Source of the DNA: Cryptomeria japonica
Lineage: Eukaryota > Streptophyta > Pinopsida > Cupressales > Cupressaceae
Length of the DNA stretch: 64,000 nucleotides
NCBI RefSeq assembly: GCF_030272615.1
Contig: NC_081415.1
Coordinates: 188,422,270-188,486,269, forward strand
Reading direction: 5' to 3'
Under the pieces are notes generated by a model. It was not told the DNA's origin and did not search any database. It saw nothing but the letters and a program-made list of their open reading frames with translations. This document shows positions 46,592 through 56,679 of the stretch, piece after piece. A program made the translations under genes and the position numbers. Position 1 is the first letter of the stretch, and each line of letters begins with the position of its first letter.

Positions 46592-49343
46592 GATGTAACT
46601 GACATAGATGTAAGATTCATTAGCATGATTCTAGGTTACAAAAAAACTCATGCAAATAGACTTAACTCAGTTTCTAGTTTATGCATAAAAAGTGCTCATG
46701 ATATGGTTAAAGATAATGTGAAAATTGATGTATGTGAATGGTTAAAGGATGAACTTATTGATAATCTAGGAAAGATCAAGAAGGATAAGAAAGGGACATT
46801 TAGATTTGGCAATTTACTTGTATGCTTAATGCTACATATAACCAAATAGGTGCCCAGTATAGGTAACAAGAACCTTGGATTTGACATACCGGTAGGGAAA
46901 CAACTATCTAACTTGTTAAACAATATGGGTGAAAACAAAGAGAAGAATATCAATGAGTATTTTCTAGCATTAAAGGCCAGAATCAACACAAGAGTCAGAC
47001 TGTCACAGGAAATTGTTAACAAATATAAGGATGATATATGCTTTGTGATTAAGAAGGATGAGATCTGAATGGAAGCAGTTATCCTAAGAACAATTTGGGT
47101 TACTAAAATGGGTTATGAGACCAATGATCACATCATTGAAACATATGTAAAAGCCCTTCTAGAAGCACCCAAGGAACCTAGGGAAGAAGTATTTGGTAGT
47201 GCAGAAACCATTGAAAATCAAATTCAATCCAAAAAGAGAGTGAAGAAAGTAGAAGCAACTATGAGGAGAGGTTCAAGACAGGCTAAGGCTATCAAAGAAG
47301 ATGTACTGAAACAAACCGGTATCACTGAAGATGAGTTGGAAGCACTACAACTTGAAACTCACCTTTCACCAGTAGCTACTTCTTCAAAGAGTGATATGCC
47401 TGCAACATTCAAAATATTTGTAAGGAAAAGGGAACCTTCACTGGTATCCACACCTTCACCTAGAAAAACCAGGCAAAAACAACAGGCAGTAAGGCCACCG
47501 ACAAAGAAGAAAAAGTTAACACCCAAGAAGAAAACTAAACAAAACATTGCCCCAATTGACAAACTACTGGATGAAATAACAGAGGAAGGAAAGCTTAAGA
47601 ACATCAAAAAATTATATGATACATTATCAGCTAATTGCAAAGTGCAAGTTGAAAACAATGTTATTTTACACTTGGATATCTACAAGAAGTTCTTGATGCA
47701 AGTTGTAGATGAACTACCAGATGAACTATTCAAGAGACTGGAAGCAAGAAGACAAGTTGTTGTAGAGCTTGACAAGAAAATAAAATTGAAAAATTGCTTG
47801 TTGTCTACCCAGTTAACTCACCGAAGGAGATAGATGATCTAATTGTAGAAGCTAATTGGTCAGTATTCTCAACTACACACCGACATATAGCACTTATGGT
47901 TGGAAGAGTAAATGAGTTTACAGAGGAAACTGAAAATGCATGGGATATATTCCTTGTTGAGAAGGAAAAACAAGAAGAGTATAGAAACCCTAAACCAATC
48001 AAGGTATATCAAAAAGACAAGGGTAAGGGGAAAAAAAAGGTTGGTGGACCTCCAAGCATCAAAATAAGAGATAATTTATCCCCGCCGCCTCTGTTTAATC
48101 CACTAGTAGCAACAACTGAAGATCAATCGACTAATGAGAGTATGGATTTGTCACAAGAGGATACAAATCCTAATTCTAAGGTACTATACATAGTTGATGT
48201 TGATACTTAGAAAGTCAACATTATGATAGACAAGGACTCAACCAGTAAGACAGACATGGCTAGTGAGCCACCGGTAACTGATAACACTGATAACACCGAT
48301 GGAAAAGAGGCTAATGATAACACAAGGCATCAGGCAGAGACTCAAATAGAAGAAAAAATAGATCAACAAACAGAGCAACAAGTAGAGCGATAGGCTCTAG
48401 AACAGCAACAGGTTAATGTGGAAACAGTGCCACCGACAACAGCAGAGCAACAAAAACCTTTGCTTAAGGAAATGGAAACACAGACTGACCTACCAGAGGT
48501 CACTACAAGCAATGTTATTTCCCCCACTGGTGGACTTCAGAATGTTGGTTCCTCCTCTGTAGGATTTAAATCAACAAATGTAACTGAAGTTCTTTTAGAT
48601 TCTATAAAGAAAATAACAGATTGTAGTTCATAGGCATATAAAGTTATAGATGACACAATTCCAATTTTGAAGATGATAGCTCCAAAATGCAATGTAGATA
48701 ATAAGGATTCTTTGAGTCAACTTGACACTTTGTCTAAGTATATTACTGACAACATAGTGATAGTTGAACAAATAAAGGAAGATGCATTCAAAGAGAAGTT
48801 AGAAAAAGAAAAAGAAAAATTCTTTGAGGATCAAATAAAGAATTGTAGAAGGCAATTTGACACACTTCTACCGAAACTATGCAGCACACTTAAGGAGTTC
48901 AAAACTTTGTATAGAGATACTTGCAAGACAAACTTTTTGACAGTTGACATTGACAAGAAAATGAGCAAGATACAGGAGGAAATTAATAAGCTAGTTGATA
49001 ATTTTATTAATTCATCTGATTCATTATCAATTTTTGAGTAAAAGATAACAAGTTTTGAGGAAGAGTTACTAAAGCTAGAAAGAGAGAAGGAAAGAATAAA
49101 AAGTAAGGCACAAGATCTTAAATGGAGACTAAGTCTAGAATTGGACTACTAGTATGTTTAAGGAAAGAAATATCTGAGGCATTAGTACAAGGACAGAAAA
49201 CACCGACAGAGCAAATGCAATACCTCACTGGTATAGTTCAAAGAACAAAGGCAGCAATAAAAGATAGTAAAAAGTTTCTTGAAAGCCTAAATTTGGTTTT
49301 GGCGGATCTTTTTCAAATTGTAACCACTTGGTTGCAAGGTTGA
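46592..49343 (+). pseudogene. Outer B ORF2, remainder
   Basis: It continues from 39934 with DVTDIDVRFISMILGYK to the final LQG stop. It shares the full layout of the inner copy: CEWLKDELIDNLGKIKKDKK, the basic block (about 47450-47550), VEKEKQEEYRNPKPIKVYQK and the C-terminal coiled coil. Stops at 46847 (TAG) and 48631 (TAG) occupy the same codons as in B1 (17847 and 19622). Others, such as TGA at 47066 and TAG at 48208, differ. A frameshift near 47790 and one near 49130 add to the damage. Confidence 0.85.
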
Positions 49344-49538
49344 GATAGGAAACCGCACTCTATTGACACTTTGACAACCTTTGTCATTGATGCCAAAGGG
49401 GGAGTAGTGGAATGATAAAATAAATCAGTAAAAGACTCATCTTTTTAGGGGGAGTTTGCACATTTTTGGTAACATATTTTTGGACTACACCTTTTGAATT
49501 TTCTCATGAGTGTTGCCATCAATGCCAAAGGGGGAGAT
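49344..49538 (+). other. 3' UTR and polypurine tract of outer B
   Basis: Purine tracts at about 49394, 49447 and 49527; AAAGGGGGAGAT (49527-49538) abuts the LTR. Confidence 0.85.
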
Positions 49539-50341
49539 TATTGGCAAATGCACACTCCAATGAGACATTGTAGGTGATTGAAGGTTTTGTCATTGATGGC
49601 AACCTTAAAATCCTATGACACCGACAAGGAATTCCACTGCCACTAGCAAGATTAGACTCTACAATGACACTCAGACCACCGACACCGATAGTGAAAGGAA
49701 GCATACCGACACAGAGGCCGACAGGATTTTTGTTGTAATATATTTTGTTTATTATTGTAAAATCATTATAAGTCAACTTGGTAACATTGTAAAATGACTC
49801 ATATATATAAGAGATCATTGTAGAACATTTTGGTAAGGATGGAGGAATGTAATTAGGTGAAATAAGGGAGACCTATTATGTGAATTATAGGTTAAGGGTT
49901 TATGTAAGAAGCAGAGCAGAAACCGATACTGGATCTAGCATTATAGATGCTATTTTGAAGCAGTACAAGATACTGGATTTATATAATCCATTTTGTAAGT
50001 TAGTGAGACTTCCTATTTTGTATTTGAGCAGTGAGCTCTAGGCACTTGGCCTTCCTGCATGTGCAGGCCCCTCTTGTAGTAGTAATATTCTCTTATTGGC
50101 CAGTAAGTGAATATTGTGGGTCACAAATCCCACTGAGGTTTTTCCCACACTGGGTTTCCTCGCTAAAATATTGTGTTATGGTGTGCTTTTCATGTGCTTT
50201 CTATTATCTCTGTTTATTGCATTATTTTTTGTTTACCGGTATATAGTATTAATATGTTCTCCATGTTTTAATTCAAGAAATTGCTCATACCAGTTAGATA
50301 CTGATTCACCCCCCCTCTCAGTATCTATGGGAATCCTACCA
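49539..50341 (+). repeat. 3' LTR of outer B
   Basis: 803 bp. The terminal TG has mutated to TA (TATTGGCAAATGC) and the end is CCTACCA instead of CCTAACA. TCTCT follows. Confidence 0.92.
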
Positions 50342-50346
50342 TCTCT

Positions 50347-52911
50347 TATACAAAAATATTTGCTTTCAATGGGATACAAAATGCTAGCAAGCATTCCAAA
50401 TGCTTAAAGACTACCTAATGCATACACCATTGCTAATCCCACCAAATCCAAGAAGACCTCTATTACTATACATTTCAGCTACAAATACAACCTTAGGAGT
50501 ACTTCTCACACAAAATAATGCGAAAGGAAAATAATGTATTGTCTACTACATCTCTCGAACACTGGTAGGCTATGAACTCAATTACACACTTATTGAGCGA
50601 GCTTGCCTAGTAGTTATCTTGGCAACCACCAAATTGAGGCACTACATGTTAACGCACAAGGTACAACTCATTGCCAAAATAGATCCACTCAAGTACCTAC
50701 TCAACAAGGCAACATTGACAGGCCGCTTGGCCAAATGGGTTATGATCTTGAGTGAATTTGATATAGAATATGCGAACCGCAAGGCTATCAAGGGGCAGGT
50801 TATTGTAGATCAATTGGCTGATGCACCACTCAAAGACGACCATCCTCTTGTCTCCAGCTTTTCAGATGAATAAATCTTCATGATCATGACTACACAACCC
50901 TAGAAGCTATATTTTGATGGCTCATACACTAGACATGGCTTGGGGGTAGGAATTCTTTTTATCACACCTCAAGGTGACAACATCCCAAAGTCCTACAAGC
51001 TCACTCAAATTGAGAAGAATAACACATGGACCCTAGTACCCCGATCGATAAATAAAAATGTGATAGGTACTAAGTGGGTTTTCAAGAACAAGCTGAATGA
51101 AGATGGTGTTGTAGTTCACAACAAAGCTAGATTGGTTTACAAAGGTTATGCACAAGAAGAAGGAGAATATTATGGTGATACTTAGTACCTATCACATTTT
51201 TATTTACCGGTCGGGGTACTAGGGTCCATGTGTTATTCTTCTCAATTTGTTCTACTATATTATATGGACAAATAATATAGTAGAATATGAAGTCTTGATC
51301 ACAGGACTCAGATTGGCTATACAATGGAATCTGAAAGAGCTATAGGTATATGGAGATTCCCAGCTAGTCATTCGACAAGTCACTGATGAACACCAAACAA
51401 AGGATGATAAACTCATGTCGTACAAAAGGATGGTGGATAGTTTTAAAGAATCATTTATGACTATCACATTTGAGTAGGTACCAAGAGATCAAAATCGAGC
51501 TACTGATGCAATGGCTACAATTGCATCTCTCCTAGATCTTCCATAAAATTTGACACGCTATGAGTTCTTGGTAGAATACGTTTGGATCCCTGCTTATGAT
51601 ATCCCTGCAACTGAAATGATATATTTCCTTGTCGGTTTCGACTCCCCATGGTACGGTGAGTTTTTCACTTACCTCTGTGACCACACACTTCCCCCTAGCC
51701 TATTAAATAACCAACGAAAAAATTTTATCTGCCAAACCACTTGATACACCATCATTGTCAAAAACCTTTATAGGCAAAGTCTTGATGGTGCTCTTCTTCG
51801 GTGTTTGGAACAAGATGAGATAATAAAATCCTTGGAAGAGGTACATGAAGGAATTTGTGGGGCTCACTCAAGCAGTCCTTTGCTAGTAAATAAAATCATG
51901 TGAGGCAGATACTATTGGCCCTCCATGGAAAAAGACTCCTACTACTTTGTCAGAAAGTGTAAGAAGTGTCGACTTCATGGAGATCTAATTTATGCCCCAT
52001 CACAAGAATTACAACCAATCACAACACATAGCCCTTTTGTCAATGGGAACTTGACCTTGTGGGTAAAATCCATCCATCTTCATCCAATGACCATAAATTT
52101 ATCATTTATCATTACCGCCATAGAATACTTCACAAAGTGGATTGAAGTCATTCCACTTACCCAAGTCACTGGCAAGAAAATCACCTCATTCATCCTTAAT
52201 TACATTATCTACCAGTATGGTGTACCCATGTCCATCATCATACACAACGACCTTCCTTTCAAAAATTAGGATGTCCCTAAGCTCTGTGACAAGTTTCATA
52301 TCCAACACCATTTTTCCACTTCATATTACCCACAAGGAGATGGTCAAGATGAAGCATCAAACAAGAATATACTGAGGATCCTCAAAAAGATAATGAATGA
52401 TGTTGGCCATGATTGGCACATTCGATTAAATCCAGCACTATGGCCATATCAAACTATCATTCAAACCCCTACAGGGGAAACTGCATACTCACTGGTTTAT
52501 GGAGTAGAAGCCATCCTGCCTATTGAGGTTGAAATACCATCTCTATGGGTCTCCTTGCACAATCTGATAGATGATGAAGCATACTGAGTCTCATGTCTTC
52601 AGGGCTTGGAACTACTTGATGAAAGGTGACAAGCTGCATACAACCACCTAAAATCCTATCAACAATGCATGAGCAAAAACTACAATCATTAGGTCAAACC
52701 TCACACATTTGAGGTAGGTGATCTTGTTTTCAGGGAGAATCCTTGCAACCAACCAAACAAAGAACACCAAGGCAAGTTTGAATCAAATTGGCTGGGTTTG
52801 TATGTCATCACTATCGTCTTCGTGTCTGGGGCATATCAGTTAGCAACTTTAGAAGGAGAACCACTAGCAGATCTGATCAACAACATGCATCTAAAAAGGT
52901 TTCATGCATAA
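50347..52911 (+). pseudogene. pol: Gypsy element E: RNase H (two domains) and integrase
   Basis: It resumes RT/RNase H after the outer B insert. First RNase H: PLLLYISATNTTLGVLL, YYISRTLVGYELNYT, TKLRHYMLTHKV, AKWVMILSEFDIEYA. Second, additional RNase H typical of Tat-lineage gypsy: LYFDGSYTRHGL-like at about 50912, then EYEVLITGLRLAIQW and GDSQLVIRQVTDEHQTKDDK. It is split by a small copia-derived fold-back (about 50999-51262). Integrase: HEGICGAHSSS and CKKCRLHGD zinc-binding region, FTKWIEVIPLTQ, then YPQGDGQDEASNKN and a C-terminal GAYQLATLEGEPLAD. Several stops (50871, 51743, 52267, 52585) inactivate it. Ends at TAA 52909-52911. Confidence 0.88.
50999..51285. repeat. Copia RT fragment in fold-back arrangement inside element E
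   Basis: A 68-bp segment encoding IEKNNTWTLVPRSINKNVIG (51007-51074) is repeated in inverted orientation at 51181-51248 with two mismatches. Between them lies the continuing copia RT start (WVFKNKLNEDG to EEGEYYGDT). Just after it is a second inverted repeat, TTCTACTATATTAT (51250-51263) and its complement (51272-51285), the latter being normal E coding sequence. The block interrupts the second RNase H of E. Confidence 0.85.
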
Positions 52912-53610
52912 GCTGTGCAGAGCATCAGGCTCCTCCAAATATATCAGAAAAAGTCCTAAAAGAAATAAAAATACCAAAAAAGTCAAGAAAATAGTAAAGA
53001 AAAATCATGCATCCAAATGGCAAAAACCACTTCGGTGGTGCCTTGGGTAAGTACAATGGTGAAAACTTGTTAAATAGGCACCATTTGTAAAAGGCTATGG
53101 CTCCATTGCCTTTCAGAATCATTTCAATCACATCCATTGCATCCATTCATCCATCATTCAAACCATGGCTTGTTATTGATCTGCAATCAAGGTTATTACT
53201 TCATGTGTCATGGATACCACTTTCATAGCGACATCTAATTGGGGGCAGTGCTCTTAACCTACTGATGGAAGTGGATTCTATATTACTTGTGATTCATTAA
53301 GTTCCTCATTCAAAAATGTCTAGAAATATACCAAAAACATTAAAAAACACTCACAAAATCCATAAAAATAAGATATAACTCAAAAAACAATAAAAAAAAT
53401 TGCAACACATATTCTTCCTTGTGCATGCACATTGCAAACAGACACCAAACAAACATGTTGAGCTAATCAAATGATGACTACTTATCAAATCAACCAACCA
53501 AGTCAAAACATTTGCACACAATCGTCTTCACAAGGATGCATCCTTCCTTACAAAAAAAAGACATGGTAAAATTTTCTTTGACAAGAAAATTTGGTTTGGC
53601 TAATAAGTAC
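52912..53610 (+). other. 3' non-coding region of gypsy E
   Basis: No gene. Polypurine-like AATTGGGGGCA at 53237-53247. AT-rich after that, with a 24-bp perfect hairpin at 53569-53592 just before the next LTR. Whether the LTR at 53611 belongs to E or only to F cannot be decided from the sequence; its ends differ from the LTR at 1165. Confidence 0.5.
53569..53592. other. Perfect hairpin next to gypsy LTR
   Basis: AAATTTTCTT, loop TGAC, then AAGAAAATTT: 10-bp arms, 19 bp upstream of the LTR start. Confidence 0.75.
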
Positions 53611-54379
53611 TGTAGACACCCAAAATTGTCATATCTAATTAAATAAATATTTTATTTATTTAATTATCTAAGCCTAATTCTTCTATTAATTAAATAAATC
53701 TTTATTTATTTAATTAATTCATTTATCCTCTTCTAGCCTTATTTCTCATTTAAATAAATACATTTATTTATTTAAATTATGCTTTTCCTAAATTAAATAA
53801 ATATCTTATTTATTTAATTGATCTCATTTCTTCTATTAATTAAATAAATATTTATTTATTTAATTAATTCATTAGCCTTTTCTACCCATGACACATGTCA
53901 TTCATCTCTTAATTCCTAGACTACCTACCTCTTTCATTATTTTAATATTTCTTCTACCTACCCTCTAATCCTAGCCGACCTCCTTTTTTACACCTCTCAA
54001 TCTTATCCCTCCATTTCTTATTGTGTCTTCTATTTAAGGAGATGCTTCCTTCATTATCAAACCCTAATCAACAATCTTGAGGACTCGACTACACTACGAT
54101 CCTACTTGCAACCACATTCCGTTCTTTGTTGAGCTCTTGTGCACATAAAATCTGAGAGCAAATATATCAAGCAAGATCAATGGAGATAGGAAGAATGGAG
54201 ATCAAAACCCTATTGGACATGTGATGGTATAATTTTTGTGATTTCATTTTATTTACATTGTCTTAGGTAATCTTCATATGTTATGGTAGATCTTTGTTGT
54301 TGTTAGGCTAGGGTTTGGTGGTTGAATTCATTTAGCCTTTCAATCTTGTTATTGTTGTTATCCATTTTCACCATATACA
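53611..54379 (+). repeat. 5' LTR of gypsy element F
   Basis: Starts TGTAGACACCCAAAATTGTC and ends CCATATACA; 769 bp. The first 270 bp contain a run of TTAATTAAATAAATAT/ATATTTATTTAATTAA palindromic units. The partner lies outside the window. Confidence 0.75.
54031..54039 (+). promoter_or_regulatory. TATA-like box in F LTR
   Basis: CTATTTAAGG in the last half of the LTR, about 340 bp before its end; the likely start region of the genomic RNA. Confidence 0.35.
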
Positions 54380-54400
54380 TTTTGGCACACCTGGTGGGAC
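54380..54400 (+). other. Primer-binding-site-like sequence of element F
   Basis: TTTTGGCACACCTGGTGGGA follows the CA end of the LTR, the place and style of plant Tat/gypsy primer sites. The tRNA was not identified. Confidence 0.5.
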
Positions 54401-54605
54401 CCTTGTCCCTTTGCATTTAACCTCCTTGTTGCAGATTTTGTGTTTTTGAAGTTGCAGATCGGACGTTTTTGACAGCATTTTTTTATATTTCCACGTTTGC
54501 GTACATTCAGATCGTGTTCCTGATTTTCTGGCGCTTCTACGACAACCTAAATCATGTCTATTTTATTAGCAACATTTTGTTTTGCAGGTTTCAAAATCTT
54601 GCATT

Positions 54606-54760
54606 TTGTCATGGAGTCACGTCTGTGAGGTTTCTAGAAGCGTCTTTGTTCAAAAACTGCGTCTGCATTCGGGAGACGCGTCTATGTCTATCAGAACCGC
54701 GTCTGTGTCACAGAGCTATGTCTGTGTAGAGGGTAATCACATCTGTGTTCACCAGTTTTG
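54606..54760 (+). repeat. CGTCTGTG word array, first cluster
   Basis: About eight copies of CGTCTGTG or one-mismatch versions (for example ACGTCTGTGAGG, GCGTCTGCATTC, CGCGTCTGTGTC, ATGTCTGTGTAG), spaced 15-25 bp. Confidence 0.7.
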
Positions 54761-55964
54761 AATTTTGGATTTTTCATTGATTCAATTTTTGGATTTTGCA
54801 TTTAGGGTTTCGGATCTGGTTTATTTCGAGCTAACATTTTTAGATCTAGCTAACAAAATTGGTGCAGCTTGTCTTGAAAGCAAAATGTTTTGTTGAAGGC
54901 CCCTATTTTCACAAAGTCTTTTGGGTTTTAAAATTTACCTAACTTGTGTGCTTGCAAGAAGGGGTGATTATTTGAAACAATCCAAACTACTAACAACTTT
55001 TTGTTGTAGGTCCTTGGCAAGGGTTTTTGATTTTTATTGTGTGCCTTGTTTTCATAGATTAGCAAACACTTCCATTGGTGCACTAAAATTGAATCATTGT
55101 CTTTTGTGTCTTGAGCAATAGGCTCTTTTTGTTTAATCTTTAGAGGGTCTATCTTCTCGTGTGGTCATTAGGACTACTAGTGAGAAGAGAACGACCCAAG
55201 TGGTAGCGAGGAAAACCCACCTCTTCTGAACCACTATAATCAAATGTATTCATGGTGAAAACTATGAATAACGTGTGTTGATTAGTTCATACCGACACTA
55301 TGTCTCCCCATAAACCCGTTTGATCAAATTTATTTGATTAGTTGTAGGGCGTAACCCCTACCGGCTGGGAGCCTTCTGTATTTACAGAGCTGAAAGTGCC
55401 ACAAGTATGGCCACATGAGCAGATGCCCTTACTAGCACCTTTTTGTTTTAGAAGCCCAAATCCTTCTAGTTGTTGGGGCAGGAGGTTGGACCTCTAGTAG
55501 CGGCCCACACACATACGGTTCTTAGTAGAGATACAAAGTTTGCCATGGGGAGTTTTCATGGGGATTGATGCTTGGCTGACCCGAGAAGTGAGTGCCGAGG
55601 GTGGAGCCAGTGAGGTCAAGCATCTAAGTATCCGCTCTGAATAGCGTAGCCTCAGGGGTAAAACCCCATGTGGGATCAACAACTATTGTCTTGGCCAGCC
55701 ATAAGAATTGTGCTTGACTTATGTTAAACATTCAAACATTCAAGACCAAACAACAAGACATTGTGTCTTTTGTGTCTTCAAGTGTATGCAAAAACAATTT
55801 TACATCAAACAACACACTTTTTTGGAGTCATTTTGGAGTTTAGATACTTGCAAACATTGAGTCCTCATCAACATTGTGTCCTCTTGTCACAAAAAAAACA
55901 GTCAAACAGTCAGATTTGGTCACAACAAAATGACTTCATAGATTGGAAAAAATTGCACAAATTT

Positions 55965-56135
55965 TACAGAAACGCGTTTGTGTCCGTTTTAATCATGTCT
56001 GGGTCGTCTAAACACGTCTGTGAAGGGTAGAATCGTGTCTATTTGTCTAACAACATCTGTCTTGAATAGAGACACGTTTGTGTCAGGGAACCGCGTTTGT
56101 GCAGTATATAGGCACGTCTGTGTCCAGAATTGCAA
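55965..56135 (+). repeat. CGTCTGTG word array, second cluster
   Basis: About nine further copies (ACGCGTTTGTGTC, CATGTCTGGGTC, CACGTCTGTGAAGG, CGTGTCTATTTG, CACGTTTGTGTC, CGCGTTTGTGCAG, CACGTCTGTGTCC). Same motif as the first cluster about 1.3 kb upstream. Confidence 0.7.
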
Positions 56136-56679
56136 ACAAATTTCACAGTCCAGCAAACAAAAGAAATCAGTTTCGAAATTCTTGAGCTTCCTAGGTCATT
56201 TCTCCAAGGTTTCATTTAGCATTCAACCTATCTTTGGGTCTCACACAGTCCATCATTGCTTTACATCTCTCATTACATTCACACTTGTCTAAACTTGAGT
56301 CAAAAGGTCACTTGCCTGTCCTCACTATACTTTGTCAACACACTACATACAACTACACTTTGCTAAGTGGTCCCTCATCAAGGTTTCTTACCTTTGGGTC
56401 TCATTTGGTCCTACGTAGAGTCAAGGTCAACTTACCTCATCAAGAGAAACTATCCTCTCTTTGGAAGTCACACCTACTCTACTACATACATACTTGATCT
56501 TACACTTTGGACATTGCAAGTACACCTCAGATTCATTTACACCCCATTCAACCCTTGGTCTTCCATACTTTTTCCATTTTCATCTAGTCTCACACATCTT
56601 GGTCAATACCTAGTTCATGGTTGAAACTCATCTTCAAAAATCTAGGAGAGAAGCTAAATAGACTCAAGCATCCATAAAC

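Larger units (their letters stand above)
37088..50341 (+). mobile_element. Outer element B (complete, contains inner B)
   Basis: Two LTRs (37088-37891 and 49539-50341) with a perfect TCTCT duplication at 37083-37087 and 50342-50346. Removing it restores the E reading frame (HLLYKN). Inside are an iMet PBS, ORF1, a spacer, ORF2 and a PPT. ORF2 is interrupted by the inner B element at 39935-46586. Without the insert the element is about 6.6 kb. No protease, integrase or RT is present anywhere in it. Confidence 0.92.
54380..56679 (+). other. Leader of element F
   Basis: 2.3 kb without a supported gene. It contains two arrays of CGTCTGTG-like words (54606-54760 and 55965-56135). Between them is a more GC-rich region (55140-55700) with several short inverted repeats, for example GGGGTAAAACCCC at about 55657, which may be an RNA packaging or structural region. 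The open frames here carry no recognisable protein features. Confidence 0.55.

Noticed and set aside
53611-54379. LTR at 53611 as the 3' LTR pairing with 1165-2602
   Set aside because: Start (TGTAGACACC against TGTCCACTTA), length (769 against 1438) and the sequence before the primer site all differ; only the TTAATTAA-rich style is shared.
55494-56624. Several 60-90 codon frames in the F leader
   Set aside because: They coincide with the CGTCTGTG arrays or the GC-rich structured region and show no protein features.
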